A stretch of DNA of 64,000 nucleotides from Allobosea sp. (GCF_017308075.1 NZ_JAFKFX010000023.1:310001-374000), one strand, 5' to 3'. Counted from the stretch's first letter, positions 26,977-36,834 are shown. Notes: generated by a model from the sequence alone, not told the origin. Numbers and translations are program-made.

Positions 26977-28758
26977 ATGGTAAACGTGACGTTCAAGTGC
27001 GACGGCCGCGGCCGCAGCGCCGTGTTGGCGCTGGCTTTCCTGGCGCTTCTGCAGAGCGGCGTGCCATTTTCGGCGCAGGCTCAGGCGCGCCCCGTCGAGA
27101 AGTTCGAAGCGGCGGAAAGCCTCGAAGGCAATTATCTCGCGGCAGTGGTCGCAGGTGCGGGGCGCGACCTTGCCGCCGCATCCGCTTATCTGCGCGAGGC
27201 GATCAAGGATGATCCGCAGAACAGCGATCTACTCGAGCGGGGCTTCGTGGCTTTCCTCGCCGACGGAGCCATGGGCGACACCTTCCGCGCTGCCGAAAAA
27301 TTGGTGCAGCGCGATCCCTCGAACGGCCTGGCGCAGCTGGCGCTCGGCGTGCGGGCTCTGAAGCAGAAATCCTACGCGACAGCCCGCAATCAGCTGCAGC
27401 GCGGCGGGCGCGGCCGCTCGGCCGACATCACAGCGACATTGCTGGCGGCCTGGGCCTATTCCGGCTCGGGCGACACCAAGCGTGCGCTGGATACCCTGGA
27501 GCGGCTGCGCGGCGAATCGACCTTCGACCGCTTCCGCGACTTTCATGCCGGGCTGATCCTCGACATTGCCGGGCGCAAGAGCGAATCGACCCGCCGGCTC
27601 AAGGCGGCCTATGAGGCCGAACGGACCAATCTGCGCCTGGTCGATATTTGGGCGCGCCATCAGGCGCGGGCCGGCGATCGCGAGGCCGCTCTGGCGACGC
27701 TCAACGAATTCGAGCAGCGCGTCCGTCCCAACCATCCCGTGGTGCGCGATGCGCTTGCCAAGGTCGGTGCCAAGGAGCCGCTGCCGCGCATCGTCGCCAG
27801 CACCCAGCAGGGCGCGGCCGAGGTGCTCTATGGCCTGGCCAGCGCCGGAATCCTGCAGGGTGACGAAGCCACGGCCCTGCTCTACCTCAGGCTCGCGGTC
27901 TATCTCGACCCCAGCCATGATCTCGCCGTGCTGACGCTCGGCGACATCCTCGAACGTGCCAAGCAGAGCGAGGACGCGGTCGATGTCTATCGGCGCATGC
28001 CGGAGAATTCCGCCTTGCGTCCGGTGGCCGACATCCAGATCGGACTCGGCCTCGAGACGCTGGGCAAGACCGAGGAGGCGGTGAAGCATATGGAGGCGCT
28101 GATTGCGGCGCGTCCGGACGATGTCGAGGCGATTTCCGCCCTCGGCAACATCTACCGCTCGCGCAAGCGCTTCGAGGAGGCGGCCGACGCCTACAACAAG
28201 GCGATCGGCAAGCTGGCCTCGCCCGGCCGCTCGAATTGGGATCTCTTCTATTCGCGCGGCATCTCCTATGAGCGCACCAAGCGCTGGCCGGAGGCGGAAG
28301 CCGATCTGCGCAAGGCGCTGGAGCTGATGCCGGAGGCCCTCGGCCGCGAGCGGGCGCTGGTCCTCAACTATCTCGGCTATTCGCTGGTGGACCGGAACCT
28401 CAAGCTCGACGAGGCGCTCGGCATGCTGCGCCGCGCCGTCGATTTGCGGCCCCGCGACGGCTACATCATCGATTCGCTGGGCTGGGCGCATTACCGGCTC
28501 GGCCGCTATGACGAGGCCGTGGTCGAGCTCGAGCGCGCCATGGAGTTGCGCCCCTCCGATCCGGTGATCAACGACCATCTCGGCGACGTCTACTGGCGCA
28601 CCGGCCGCCCGCTCGAGGCGAGGTTCCAGTGGAACCATGCCCGCGATCTCGGCCCGGAACCGGAGGATCTGGAGAAGATCCTGCGCAAGATCGAGAAGGG
28701 GCTCGACGAGGCGCCGCCCTCGGCGAGCGCCGCCGAGCCGAAGAAGGATGGCGGCTGA
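26977..28758 (+). CDS. Exported tetratricopeptide-repeat protein
   Basis: 593 residues from the ATG at 26977, behind GGGAGA; the open frame upstream to 26614 has no support. A signal peptide (about 12-35, ending SAQAQA) is followed by at least ten TPR-like helical pairs. The clearest are in the C-terminal third: GNIYRSRKRFEEAADAYNKA, SLGWAHYRLGRYDEAVVELE and HLGDVYWRTGRPLEARFQW. It likely acts as a periplasmic scaffold. It is followed at once by ispE (3-base gap), so they share a transcript. The partner is not deducible. Confidence 0.88.
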   Translation: MVNVTFKCDGRGRSAVLALAFLALLQSGVPFSAQAQARPVEKFEAAESLEGNYLAAVVAGAGRDLAAASAYLREAIKDDPQNSDLLERGFVAFLADGAMGDTFRAAEKLVQRDPSNGLAQLALGVRALKQKSYATARNQLQRGGRGRSADITATLLAAWAYSGSGDTKRALDTLERLRGESTFDRFRDFHAGLILDIAGRKSESTRRLKAAYEAERTNLRLVDIWARHQARAGDREAALATLNEFEQRVRPNHPVVRDALAKVGAKEPLPRIVASTQQGAAEVLYGLASAGILQGDEATALLYLRLAVYLDPSHDLAVLTLGDILERAKQSEDAVDVYRRMPENSALRPVADIQIGLGLETLGKTEEAVKHMEALIAARPDDVEAISALGNIYRSRKRFEEAADAYNKAIGKLASPGRSNWDLFYSRGISYERTKRWPEAEADLRKALELMPEALGRERALVLNYLGYSLVDRNLKLDEALGMLRRAVDLRPRDGYIIDSLGWAHYRLGRYDEAVVELERAMELRPSDPVINDHLGDVYWRTGRPLEARFQWNHARDLGPEPEDLEKILRKIEKGLDEAPPSASAAEPKKDGG

Positions 28759-28761
28759 GCC

Positions 28762-29646
28762 TTGCAGGCTCGTCTCACCACCCGCGCCCCGGCCAAGGTC
28801 AACCTCAGCCTGCGCATCCTCGGCCGGCGTGCCGACGGCTACCACGAGCTCGACAGCCTCGTCGCCTTCGCCGGTGTCGGCGACGCGCTGACGCTGCTGC
28901 CGGGCGCGGAGAGCGGGATCGCGATCTCCGGCCCCTTCGCTGCCGGGCTTTCGGTGGCAGCCGACAATCTGGTGCTGAAGGCGGAAAACGCCCTGCGCGA
29001 TCAGGTGCCGGGACTGCGGTCCGGCCGTTTCCTGCTCGTGAAGCGCCTGCCGGTCGCATCCGGCATCGGCGGCGGCTCGGCCGATGCCGCTGCCGCGCTG
29101 CGCCTGCTCGCGCGGCTGAACGGGCTGCCAGCGGAGGCGCCCGTGCTCTATGCCGCCGCGGCGCGCATCGGCGCCGATGTCCCGATCTGCCTCGCGGCGA
29201 AGACGCGCATCATGCAGGGCATCGGCGAGCGGCTCGGCCCGCCGCTGCGACTGCCGCGCCTGTTCGCGCTGCTGGTCAATCCGGGCGTCGCGGTGGAAAC
29301 AGCTGCGGTGTTCCGCGATCTCGGTCTCCTGCGGGGGCAGGAGCATGCGGCAGGGGCGAGCGCCTTCGCGCTGAATGGCCAACATGCGGCCTCGCAGGAG
29401 GCCTTTGCCACCGCGCTGGCTGTGTCGGGCAATGATCTGGAGGCGCCAGCCAGGGCGGTCGCGCCGGTCATCGGCGAAGTCCTGGCGCTGCTCGCCGCCT
29501 TGCCCGGATGCCGGTTGGCACGCATGTCGGGCTCGGGCGCGACCTGCTTTGCCCTGTTCGATGATTGTCGGGCGAGCGCGGCAGCGGCCAGGGCGCTTGC
29601 GCGCCGGAAGCCGGGCTGGTGGATCAGGCCGACGGTGCTTGGGTAG
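28762..29646 (+). CDS. ispE: 4-diphosphocytidyl-2-C-methyl-D-erythritol kinase
   Basis: 294 residues starting at TTG 28762, three bases after the TPR stop; no ATG or GTG fits the required N-terminus [16 protein letters not shown]. The GHMP-kinase ATP loop is [20 protein letters not shown], and the C-terminal [12 protein letters not shown] motif is present. The enzyme phosphorylates CDP-methylerythritol in the MEP isoprenoid pathway. The polyprenyl synthase at 30272 uses the products of that pathway. Confidence 0.95.
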   Translation: MQARLTTRAPAKVNLSLRILGRRADGYHELDSLVAFAGVGDALTLLPGAESGIAISGPFAAGLSVAADNLVLKAENALRDQVPGLRSGRFLLVKRLPVASGIGGGSADAAAALRLLARLNGLPAEAPVLYAAAARIGADVPICLAAKTRIMQGIGERLGPPLRLPRLFALLVNPGVAVETAAVFRDLGLLRGQEHAAGASAFALNGQHAASQEAFATALAVSGNDLEAPARAVAPVIGEVLALLAALPGCRLARMSGSGATCFALFDDCRASAAAARALARRKPGWWIRPTVLG

Positions 29647-29663
29647 CGGTCCGCACCGGCGAT

Positions 29664-30275
29664 CTAGCGGCCGGTCACCCCGAAGCCCGGCAGCAGGCCC
29701 TTGAGCGTCAAGAGCCCGATTGCGGCGACCGTGGTCGCGTCTCTGATGGCGCCGTTCTCGATCATCGCTGCCACCTCGGCAGCGGAGAAGCGCCGCGTGA
29801 CCAGGCCCTGTTCCTCATGGTCGAGTTGGCGCGGCACCGCACTGAGCTGCCGCGCCAGGAAGATGCGGCAGCCCTGGTTCGAGTAGCCATAGCATTCGTA
29901 GAGATAGCCGGCCTGGATCATCTCGCCGGCCTCGAGCCCACATTCCTCGCGCAACTCGCCGCGGGCGACGGTGAGCGGGTCGGCCTCCGGCAGGTTCTCC
30001 CAGGACCCCTGTGGGATTTCCCAGAAGCGGCCTCCGACCGGATAGCGATACTGCTCGACGAGATGCAGGTCGCCATTCGCCTCGACGGCGACGATGGCGA
30101 CGAAATCCGTCTTCTCGACGACGCCGTAGATTCCTCTGGAGCCGTCCTGCCGGAGGATCTCGTCCTCCCGCACGCGCATCCAACGATTCTCGTAGACGAG
30201 GCGGGATGACAGCGTGGCGATCTCGGCCGGCTGTTCCTGCATCTTGCCGGAAGGCGTTCCGGGAGCGTCGTTCAA
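29664..30275 (-). CDS. NUDIX hydrolase, ADP-ribose pyrophosphatase-like
   Basis: 203 residues. The Nudix box is GSWENLPEADPLTVARGELREECGL-like, with REECG preserved and a slightly longer spacing than the G-x5-E-x7-REUXEEXGU consensus (an insertion after the first glutamate). Upstream QYRYPVGGRFWEIPQG is typical of ADP-ribose and nucleotide-sugar hydrolases. Its ATG overlaps the polyprenyl synthase stop by four bases (ATGA), so it is translationally coupled. Confidence 0.88.
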   Translation of the reverse strand: MNDAPGTPSGKMQEQPAEIATLSSRLVYENRWMRVREDEILRQDGSRGIYGVVEKTDFVAIVAVEANGDLHLVEQYRYPVGGRFWEIPQGSWENLPEADPLTVARGELREECGLEAGEMIQAGYLYECYGYSNQGCRIFLARQLSAVPRQLDHEEQGLVTRRFSAAEVAAMIENGAIRDATTVAAIGLLTLKGLLPGFGVTGR

Positions 30276-31288
30276 TGGGCCCGCGCCACGCAGAAATCGA
30301 CGGCGTCGTTGAGCGCCTGCTTCATCGGCGATTGCGGGAACAGGCCGAGCGCGTCCTTGGCCATCTTGGCGTAGTGGCGGGCGCGCTCGACCGTGTCCTC
30401 GATCGCCCGGTGCTTGCGCATCAGCGCCTGCGCTTCTGCCAGATCGCCTTCGCCGATCTGGCCTTCCTGCAGAGTGCGGCGCCAGAAGCCGCGCTCGCTC
30501 TCATCGCCGCGCCGGAAGGAGAGCACCACCGGCAAGGTGATCTTGCCCTCGCGGAAATCGTCGCCGGTGTTCTTGCCGAGCGCGCCGGACGAGCCGCCAT
30601 AATCGAGGGCGTCGTCGATCAGCTGGAAGGCGATGCCGAGATTGAGCCCGTAGCTGCGGCAGGCCGCGGCATCGGCCTTGGGCGAGCCGGCGATCACCGG
30701 CCCGACCTCGCAGGCGGCGGCAAAGAGCTCGGCGGTCTTGCCGCGGATCACGGCGAGATATTCGTCCTCGGTCGTCTCGGTATTCTTGGCGGCGGCGAGC
30801 TGCATCACCTCGCCCTCGGCGATGACGGCCGCGGCGGTCGAGAGGATGTCGAGCGCGCGCAGCGAGCCGACCTCGACCATCATCTTGAAGGCCTGGCCGA
30901 GCAGGAAGTCACCGACCAGCACGCTCGCCTCATTGCCCCAGAGCATGCGGGCGGCGGCCTTGCCGCGGCGCATGTCGCTCTCGTCGACGACGTCGTCGTG
31001 CAGCAGCGTCGCGGTGTGCATGAACTCGACCGAGGCCGCGAGCTTGACATGCCCCTCGCCGGCATAGCCGCAGAGCGCGGCCGTCGCGAGCGTCAGCATC
31101 GGGCGCAGACGCTTGCCGCCCGAGGAGATCAGATGGTTGGCGACCTCCGGGATCATCGTCACCTGGGAGCCCGTCCGCGACAAGATCATCGCGTTGACGC
31201 GTTCCATATCGGCGCGGGTCAGGCCGACCAGGGCCTCGATCCCGGCCTTGCCGGCTTCCTTGTCCTCGAAGGCTACGACGACGCCCAC
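30272..31288 (-). CDS. Polyprenyl (octaprenyl-type) diphosphate synthase
   Basis: 338 residues from the GTG at 31288 (MGVVVAFEDKEAGKAGIEAL), which matches the start and length of alphaproteobacterial homologues; the frame is open further up. First Asp-rich motif LLHDDVVDES, second QLIDDALDY, and SSGGKRLRPML for IPP binding. It elongates FPP or GPP to the side chain of ubiquinone; the exact chain length cannot be read reliably. It is divergent from the DUF2007 gene across 186 bases. Confidence 0.93.
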   Translation of the reverse strand: MGVVVAFEDKEAGKAGIEALVGLTRADMERVNAMILSRTGSQVTMIPEVANHLISSGGKRLRPMLTLATAALCGYAGEGHVKLAASVEFMHTATLLHDDVVDESDMRRGKAAARMLWGNEASVLVGDFLLGQAFKMMVEVGSLRALDILSTAAAVIAEGEVMQLAAAKNTETTEDEYLAVIRGKTAELFAAACEVGPVIAGSPKADAAACRSYGLNLGIAFQLIDDALDYGGSSGALGKNTGDDFREGKITLPVVLSFRRGDESERGFWRRTLQEGQIGEGDLAEAQALMRKHRAIEDTVERARHYAKMAKDALGLFPQSPMKQALNDAVDFCVARAH

Positions 31289-31474
31289 GCTCAAACTCCG
31301 ACTTTTCCGGCGCGGCTGATGCGCCCTGTCTTTGCTGCAATGCCCTTTGCCACGAGCGTCGCATGCGTGACCAGCCCCGGCAATCACCGTCGCGCCGCAC
31401 TATCTGGTGCGTTGGTGTCGCAGCGCGGCGATTTTGCGCTTGCGCGGCTTATCGGCCACGGGCTCCATGGCGCC

Positions 31475-31699
31475 ATGCACGAACTGGTCCGCTCCAATGA
31501 TCTCGTCCTGCTCGGCGCCATCGAGGCGCTGCTGGCCTCGGCCAATCTGGACTGCCTGATCGCCGATCAGCACATCAGTGCGCTCGAAGGCATGATCGGC
31601 GCCTTTCCGCGCCGGCTGCTGGTGCGCGAGGCCGATCGCAAGCGCGCCCGGGCCCTGCTGGTCGAGGCCGGCTTTGGCGGCGAATTGCGACCGGAATGA
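31475..31699 (+). CDS. DUF2007 domain protein
   Basis: 74 residues from the ATG at 31475: MHELVRSNDLVLLGAIEALL, then DCLIADQHISALEGMIGAFP and RRLLVREADRKRARALL. This is the complete DUF2007 (putative signal-transducing) domain. The open frame extends far upstream, antisense to the synthase gene, without relevance. It is followed six bases later by the methyltransferase, so they form a pair. Function unknown. Confidence 0.88.
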   Translation: MHELVRSNDLVLLGAIEALLASANLDCLIADQHISALEGMIGAFPRRLLVREADRKRARALLVEAGFGGELRPE

Positions 31700-31705
31700 C
31701 ATGCC

Positions 31706-32491
31706 ATGACCGGTGAGAGCATGACCTATGAGATCCTGCCGGGCCTCGGCGCGATCGGCGAAGATCGCCTGCTGGGCGGCCAGCTTCGCCTGCTGCAACC
31801 GAAAAAGGGGCACCGCGCCGGTTCGGATGCGATTCTGCTGGCCGCCGCGCTGCCGGCGCTGGCGGAAGGGCCGCTTGTCGATTTCGGTGCCGGGGTCGGC
31901 ACGGCCGGCCTCGCCGCCGCGACACGTCAGCCTGCACTCTCGGTCGTGCTGCTCGAACGCGATCCGGAGCTCGCGGCGCTTGCGGCGCGCAATGCCGGCC
32001 TGAACGGCCTCGATCAGCGCGTCCGGGTCGTCCTCGCGGCGATCGGCGAGCGCGGGGACGGCGCCTTGCTGGCAGGGCTGCCGGACGGATCGGCCGCCTG
32101 GGTCGCGATGAATCCGCCGTTCTTCGAAGCGGGTGCGACCCGGGCCTCACCGGTGCCGAACCGGCGCGCCGCCCATGTCGCCGACACGCCGCTGACCCTC
32201 TGGTTGAAGGCGGCAAGGCGGGCTCTACGACCGCGAGGCGGGGTGACGATCATCCACCGCGCCGAAGCGCTGGGCGAGATCCTGGCCGCGCTGGCCACGG
32301 GGTTCGGCGAGGTCGCGATTCGGCCGGTGCAGGCGCTGGCCGAGCGCCCGGCGATCCGCGTCATCGTCTCGGCCCGGCTCGGCAGCAGAAAGCCGGCAGT
32401 CTTGCTGCCGGCTTTGATTCTGAATGGGCCCGATGGCCGTTTCACCCCGCAGAGCGAGGCGCTCCATCGCGGCGAGGCCTATCTCACCTGA
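31706..32491 (+). CDS. TrmN6-like tRNA1(Val) adenine-N6 methyltransferase homologue
   Basis: 261 residues. SAM motif I is LVDFGAGVGTAGLAAA, and the N6-adenine catalytic motif NPPF is present in WVAMNPPFFEAG. The N-terminal QPKKGHRAGSDAILLAAAL segment is typical of the TrmN6/YfiC family, which methylates A37 of tRNA-Val. Assignment of the substrate is by family. The stop codon abuts the stop of the convergent mini-protein gene with no space (TGATCA). Confidence 0.87.
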   Translation: MTGESMTYEILPGLGAIGEDRLLGGQLRLLQPKKGHRAGSDAILLAAALPALAEGPLVDFGAGVGTAGLAAATRQPALSVVLLERDPELAALAARNAGLNGLDQRVRVVLAAIGERGDGALLAGLPDGSAAWVAMNPPFFEAGATRASPVPNRRAAHVADTPLTLWLKAARRALRPRGGVTIIHRAEALGEILAALATGFGEVAIRPVQALAERPAIRVIVSARLGSRKPAVLLPALILNGPDGRFTPQSEALHRGEAYLT

Positions 32492-32770
32492 TCAGCGGCA
32501 GATGCGCCGCTCGCGCACGACCCAGCCCCAGCCATCCCAATAGCGCACCGGGCGGTAGAAGCAGCGCGGCCCGTAATAGGGGCGGCCATAGCCGTAGCCG
32601 GGACGGCCATAGCCGTAAGAGGGCCGGTCATAGCCGCCGCCCCAGCGTGGCCCCGCATAGTAGCCGTCGCTGAAGGGCTGGGCCATGGCGGGGGTCGGCA
32701 TGGTCGAGGCGAGGCCGGCGACGCCGAGGGCAGCCGCGGCCGAAACGCCGAGAAGCAGTTTGCGCAGCAC
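32492..32770 (-). CDS. Secreted Tyr/Gly/Arg-rich mini-protein A
   Basis: 92 residues from the GTG at 32770, preceded by AAGGAGG eight bases upstream; an ATG at 32797 would add nine residues that contain that Shine-Dalgarno. A signal peptide (LRKLLLGVSAAAALGVAGLA, cleavage after AMA) is followed by tandem YGRPGYGYGRPYYG-like repeats and a C-terminal block PRCFYRPVRYWDGWGWVVRE ending RRICR. The two cysteines may form a disulfide. It is paralogous to the next gene. Function unknown; envelope localisation is inferred. Confidence 0.8.
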   Translation of the reverse strand: MLRKLLLGVSAAAALGVAGLASTMPTPAMAQPFSDGYYAGPRWGGGYDRPSYGYGRPGYGYGRPYYGPRCFYRPVRYWDGWGWVVRERRICR

Positions 32771-32849
32771 GTTCTGGTCCTCCTTCGCGATGTCCATGGC
32801 GTCTGCCTGAGCAATCGCGTGTTGCTGTGGGAGGCAATCTGCGGCCTGG

Positions 32850-32883
32850 CGGCTGAACGGCGGTGGAGCGAGCCGTTCAGCCG
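32850..32883. terminator. Hairpin between the two mini-protein genes
   Basis: A 12-bp perfect stem (CGGCTGAACGGC at 32850-32861, complement at 32872-32883) with a 10-nt loop, 20 bases beyond the stop of mini-protein B. No T tract follows on the minus strand. On the plus strand CTTCATTTT follows. Confidence 0.5.
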
Positions 32884-32903
32884 GCCTTCATTTTCCGGAC
32901 GGG

Positions 32904-33197
32904 TTATCGGCAGACGCGCACCGGCCGGATCACCCAGCGATAGCCGTTCCAGACGCGCCGGTCGGTATAGAAGCAGCGCGGCCGATAGACCGGGCGGCCA
33001 TAATAGCGCGGCCTCGGGCGGTAATGCGGCCGGCCGTAATGCCAGACCTGCTGGAGCAACCCGCCATCGGCGCTGGCGCTGGCGGCGGGCGCACTACCTG
33101 CGCCGACCGGCGCTGCCGAGGCGGGAGCGGCGATCAGCGCCGCGGAAAGGAGGACGCCGGCGCCGAGCATGGCGGCGGCAAGACGGTTGGACAGCAT
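32904..33197 (-). CDS. Secreted Tyr/Arg-rich mini-protein B
   Basis: 97 residues. A signal peptide (LAAAMLGAGVLLSAALIAAP, then ASA) is followed by an Ala/Gly linker, a basic repeat HYRPRPRYYGRPVYRPR and the block RCFYTDRRVWNGYRWVIRPV ending RVCR. The C-terminus matches mini-protein A as RCFY-x3-R-x-W-x-G-x2-WV-x-R-x3-CR, so the two are a tandem duplication. Upstream lies a 7-bp inverted repeat, GCGTTCG/CGAACGC (33235-33250). Function unknown. Confidence 0.8.
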   Translation of the reverse strand: MLSNRLAAAMLGAGVLLSAALIAAPASAAPVGAGSAPAASASADGGLLQQVWHYGRPHYRPRPRYYGRPVYRPRCFYTDRRVWNGYRWVIRPVRVCR

Positions 33198-33429
33198 CGC
33201 AAATCTCCTGCTGCTGGACGCTGGTCCGGCTCAAGCGTTCGCCCCGAACGCCGCGGACCGCGATGGCTCGCATATTAGGTACGCCTTAATGAACGCAGAC
33301 CTTTCGTCGAGGTTCAGCTGGGGTTCATGCGTCCGCGCTTGACCTGCCGCGCCGCCAGACCCTAAGCACACCGCCTGTTTCCTGAAATTTCGAAGGCTTG
33401 AGCCCTTGGCCGCGTCGCCCTCCGCTTCG

Positions 33430-34338
33430 ATGAATCCGACCCGCTCCTTCCAGGGGCTGCTGCTGACCTTGCAGCGCTTCTGGGCCGAACGCGGCTGCGT
33501 CATCCTCCAGCCCTACGACATGGAAGTCGGGGCCGGCACCTTCCATCCGGCGACGACCTTGCGCGCGCTGGGTCCCAGGCCGTGGAACGCGGCCTATGTC
33601 CAGCCTTCGCGCCGCCCGAAGGACGGGCGCTATGGCGAGAACCCCAACCGGCTACAGCATTACTACCAGTTCCAGGTCATCCTGAAGCCGTCGCCGCCGG
33701 ATCTGCAGCAGCTCTATCTCGACTCGCTCAAGGCGATCGGTGTCGACCTTGCCCTGCACGATGTCCGCTTCGTCGAGGATGACTGGGAGAGCCCGACGCT
33801 TGGTGCCTGGGGGCTCGGCTGGGAGTGCTGGTGCGACGGCATGGAAGTCAGCCAGTTCACCTATTTCCAGCAGGTGGCGGGCGTCGAATGCGCGCCGGTC
33901 GCCGGCGAATTGACCTATGGGCTCGAGCGCCTGGCGATGTATGTCCAGGGCGTCGAGAACGTCTACGATCTCAACTTCAACGGCCTCGAGGGTGAGGATC
34001 GCGTCAGCTATGGCGACGTCTTCCTGCAGGCCGAGCAGGAGTTCTCGCGGCATAATTTCGAGCATGCCAACACCGAGATGCTCTTTCGCCACTTCGCTGA
34101 CGCTGAAGCCGAGTGCAAGGCGCTGCTCGCTGCTGGCGAGGCCGATGGCGGCGCCAGGCACCAGCTCGCTCTGCCCGCCTATGACCAGTGCATCAAGGCG
34201 AGCCATGTCTTCAACCTGCTCGATGCGCGCGGCGTGATCTCGGTCACCGAGCGCCAGAGCTATATCCTGCGCGTGCGCGAGCTCGCCAAGGCCTGCGGCG
34301 CCGCCTGGCTGAAAACCGCCGGCGGGGGAGCGAACTGA
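33430..34338 (+). CDS. glyQ: Glycine-tRNA ligase alpha subunit
   Basis: 302 residues from the ATG at 33430 ([18 protein letters not shown]); a TTG at 33406 would add eight. Class II synthetase motifs are clear: [20 protein letters not shown], the [18 protein letters not shown] motif 2 region and [11 protein letters not shown] motif 3. This is the catalytic half of the bacterial alpha2-beta2 enzyme. Its TGA overlaps the glyS ATG by one base (TGATG). Confidence 0.96.
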   Translation: MNPTRSFQGLLLTLQRFWAERGCVILQPYDMEVGAGTFHPATTLRALGPRPWNAAYVQPSRRPKDGRYGENPNRLQHYYQFQVILKPSPPDLQQLYLDSLKAIGVDLALHDVRFVEDDWESPTLGAWGLGWECWCDGMEVSQFTYFQQVAGVECAPVAGELTYGLERLAMYVQGVENVYDLNFNGLEGEDRVSYGDVFLQAEQEFSRHNFEHANTEMLFRHFADAEAECKALLAAGEADGGARHQLALPAYDQCIKASHVFNLLDARGVISVTERQSYILRVRELAKACGAAWLKTAGGGAN

Positions 34339-36662
34339 TGCCTGATCTCCTGCTCGAACTCTTTTCGGAAGAGATCCCCGCCCGCATGCAGCGCAAGGCG
34401 GCGGAGGATCTGAAGAAGCTTGTCACCGATGCGCTGGTCGAGCGCGGCCTGGTCTATGAGGGGGCGAAAGCCTTCGCCACGCCACGCCGGCTGGCGCTCA
34501 CCGTCGCTGGCCTCCCCGTGCGCGGGCGCGATGTCCGCGAGGAGCGCAAGGGGCCGCGCGTCGGCGCGCCGGACGCCGCGGTGCAGGGCTTCCTCAAGGC
34601 TGCCGGCCTCGCCTCGCTCGGCGAAGCGACCATCGTCAGCGATCCGAAGAAGGGCGATTCTTACGTCGCGATCATCGAGAAGCCCGGGCAGGAGACGATT
34701 GCGGCCATCGCCGAGATCGTGCCGGCGGTGATCCGCGCCTTCCCCTGGCCGAAGTCTATGCGCTGGGGCAAGGCCTCGGCCGCCGGCGCCAGCCTGCGCT
34801 GGGTACGTCCGCTGCACTCGATCCTCTGCACCTTCGGCGCCGAGACCGAGGATCCGGAGATCGTCGCCTTCGAGGTCGATGGCATCACCTCCGGCAACAC
34901 CACTTATGGCCACCGCTTCCATGCGCCGGGGCCGATCACGGTCCGCCGCTTCGACGACTATGTCGCGAGCCTGGAGCGGGCGAGGGTCGTGCTCGATGCC
35001 GACCGCCGCAAGGAGATCATCGCGACCGACGCCAGGAACCTCGCCTTTGCCGCCGGACTCGAACTGGTCGAGGATGAGGGGCTGCTGGAGGAGGTCGCCG
35101 GGCTGGTCGAATGGCCGGTCGTGCTGATGGGCTCCTTCGAGGAGCGCTTCCTCGACATCCCCGGCGAGGCGATCCGGGCTACCATCCGCGCCAACCAGAA
35201 ATGCTTCGTGCTGCGCGATCCCGCGACCGGCGAGCTGGCGAACCGCTTCATCCCGGTGTCGAACCTCGTCGCCAGCGATGGCGGTCAGGCGATCACCGCC
35301 GGCAATGGCCGGGTCGTGCGCGCCCGGCTCTCCGATGCCGCCTATTTCTGGGCGACCGATCGCGGCCCGCTGCCCGATCTCGATACGCTGAAGGCGAGCG
35401 CGGAAAAACTCGACCTCCAGCTGGACAAGCCGCTCGACCAGCGCATGGCCAAGCTCGACAAGCTCGGCGTCGTCTTCCACGCCAAGCTCGGTACGCAAGG
35501 CGAGCGCGTCCAGCGCATCGCGGCGCTGGCCAGGGAACTGGCTCCAATCGTCGGCGCCGACCCGAAGCAGGCCGAGCGTGCGGCGAAGCTCGCCAAGGCC
35601 GATCTACCGACCGAGATGGTCGGCGAGTTCCCGGAACTGCAGGGGCTGATGGGCCGCAAATATGCGGAGCTGCAGGGCGAGGATGCCTCGGTCGCGGCAG
35701 CCATCGAGGAACATTACAAGCCGCTCGGCCCCTCCGACCGCGTCCCGGCCGATCCGGTCTCAGTTGCGGTGGCGCTCGCCGACAAGCTCGACACCCTCGT
35801 CGGCTTCTGGGCGATCGACGAGAAGCCGACCGGCAGCAAGGACCCCTATGCGCTGCGCCGCGCGGCTCTGGGCGTGATCCGGCTGGTGGTGGAGAATGGG
35901 GTGCGGCTGCCGTTCATGAAGTTGGCCGTACAACTTCAAATTAGAATCATCAGGCAATTGGCGGATTCTCATCGTAGAACGCTGATGGCTCCTTTGATCG
36001 CTTATGATGAGATTGCGGAGATGCCGGTCACTGAAATTCGTGATGGCTCGCTAAATTTCATTTTTAGGAGGCTCGAAAAGACAAACGCTTCTGTCGCAGA
36101 GGCTGTCTATGAGGGACTTCAGGATCTCCTCTCTTTCTTCCACGACCGCCTGAAAGTGATGCTGCGCGACCAGGGCGCGCGGCATGATCTGGTCGATGCG
36201 GTGCTGGGGGAGGGCGCTTCCGGCAATGACGACCTGCTGCTGATCACCCGCCGCGTCGCCGCGCTCGGCCGTTTCCTCGAAACGGAGGACGGCAAGAGCC
36301 TGCTCGCCGGCTACAAGCGCGCCGCCAACATCCTCAAGGCCGAGGAGAAGAAGGATGGCGAGGGCGCTTTCGCGGCTGCCGCCGATCTCCAGCTGATCGC
36401 CGCTGCCGGTCTGATCGAGGAGAAGGCGCTCGCCGTCGCGCTGGCGCAGGCGACGCCGAAGGCCGAAGCCGCCATCGCCGCCGAGGATTATGAGGGCGCC
36501 ATGGCGGCGCTCGCCGAGCTGCGCCCGGCGGTCGATGCCTTCTTCGACAAGGTCACGGTCAACGATCCCGACCCGGCCCTGCGCGCCAACCGCCTCAAGC
36601 TCCTGAACCAGCTCCGTGAGGCGACACGCGCCGTGGCGGATTTCGGGCGGATTGCGGGTTAA
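34338..36662 (+). CDS. glyS: Glycine-tRNA ligase beta subunit
   Basis: 774 residues, longer than the roughly 690-700 usual for the family. It begins [20 protein letters not shown] and ends with the HD-like and anticodon-binding C-terminal part ([20 protein letters not shown]). The subunit binds tRNA-Gly. The extra length includes a block of about 68 residues (codons 35922-36126) placed between [20 protein letters not shown] and [20 protein letters not shown], which are normally nearly adjacent. That block has lower GC and different codon use; see separate entry. The frame stays open, so the gene is probably functional. Confidence 0.95.
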   Translation: MPDLLLELFSEEIPARMQRKAAEDLKKLVTDALVERGLVYEGAKAFATPRRLALTVAGLPVRGRDVREERKGPRVGAPDAAVQGFLKAAGLASLGEATIVSDPKKGDSYVAIIEKPGQETIAAIAEIVPAVIRAFPWPKSMRWGKASAAGASLRWVRPLHSILCTFGAETEDPEIVAFEVDGITSGNTTYGHRFHAPGPITVRRFDDYVASLERARVVLDADRRKEIIATDARNLAFAAGLELVEDEGLLEEVAGLVEWPVVLMGSFEERFLDIPGEAIRATIRANQKCFVLRDPATGELANRFIPVSNLVASDGGQAITAGNGRVVRARLSDAAYFWATDRGPLPDLDTLKASAEKLDLQLDKPLDQRMAKLDKLGVVFHAKLGTQGERVQRIAALARELAPIVGADPKQAERAAKLAKADLPTEMVGEFPELQGLMGRKYAELQGEDASVAAAIEEHYKPLGPSDRVPADPVSVAVALADKLDTLVGFWAIDEKPTGSKDPYALRRAALGVIRLVVENGVRLPFMKLAVQLQIRIIRQLADSHRRTLMAPLIAYDEIAEMPVTEIRDGSLNFIFRRLEKTNASVAEAVYEGLQDLLSFFHDRLKVMLRDQGARHDLVDAVLGEGASGNDDLLLITRRVAALGRFLETEDGKSLLAGYKRAANILKAEEKKDGEGAFAAAADLQLIAAAGLIEEKALAVALAQATPKAEAAIAAEDYEGAMAALAELRPAVDAFFDKVTVNDPDPALRANRLKLLNQLREATRAVADFGRIAG
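35922..36126 (+). other. In-frame low-GC insert within glyS
   Basis: By hand count, 84 of 180 bases in 35941-36120 are G or C (about 47 percent), against 43 of 60 in the line ending at 35880. Codons rare in the neighbours are frequent (AGA, AGG, CTA, GTA, ACA, ATT). It contains a 7-bp inverted repeat, TGAAATT (36032-36038) / AATTTCA (36054-36060), followed by five T. Its ends are estimated from composition only. Confidence 0.65.
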
Positions 36663-36672
36663 GCCGCTCGTC

Positions 36673-36762
36673 ATGCTCGCCCTTGTGGCGAGCATCCACA
36701 TCTTGGACACTGTCTTGGACCAGCGAAGCGAAGACGTGGATGGTCGGGACAAGCCCGACCAT
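36673..36762. repeat. Pair of intergenic hairpin repeats after glyS
   Basis: Hairpin 1: ATGCTCGC (36673-36680) with GCGAGCAT (36688-36695). Hairpin 2: ATGGTCGGG (36740-36748), 5-nt loop, CCCGACCAT (36754-36762). The arms of hairpin 2 recur exactly at 61567-61589. Probably a REP-like family; the first hairpin may also end glyS transcription. Confidence 0.7.
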
Positions 36763-36808
36763 GACGGCATCAAGTGCTTTGTCTAAAGCCCAAGCCAGCG
36801 ATCCTCTC

Positions 36809-36834
36809 GGAACCTTTTCCCTAGGCTCCACGTT
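36809..36834 (+). promoter_or_regulatory. EcfG (general stress) sigma-factor promoter
   Basis: GGAAC (36809-36813), 17 bp, CGTT (36831-36834): an exact match to the alphaproteobacterial sigma-EcfG consensus. It lies about 85 bases before the ATG of the small membrane protein at 36920. Confidence 0.7.

Noticed and set aside
30011-31699. Long plus-strand open frame across the Nudix and polyprenyl synthase genes
   Set aside because: It is antisense to two clear genes; only its last 74 codons (DUF2007) have family support.
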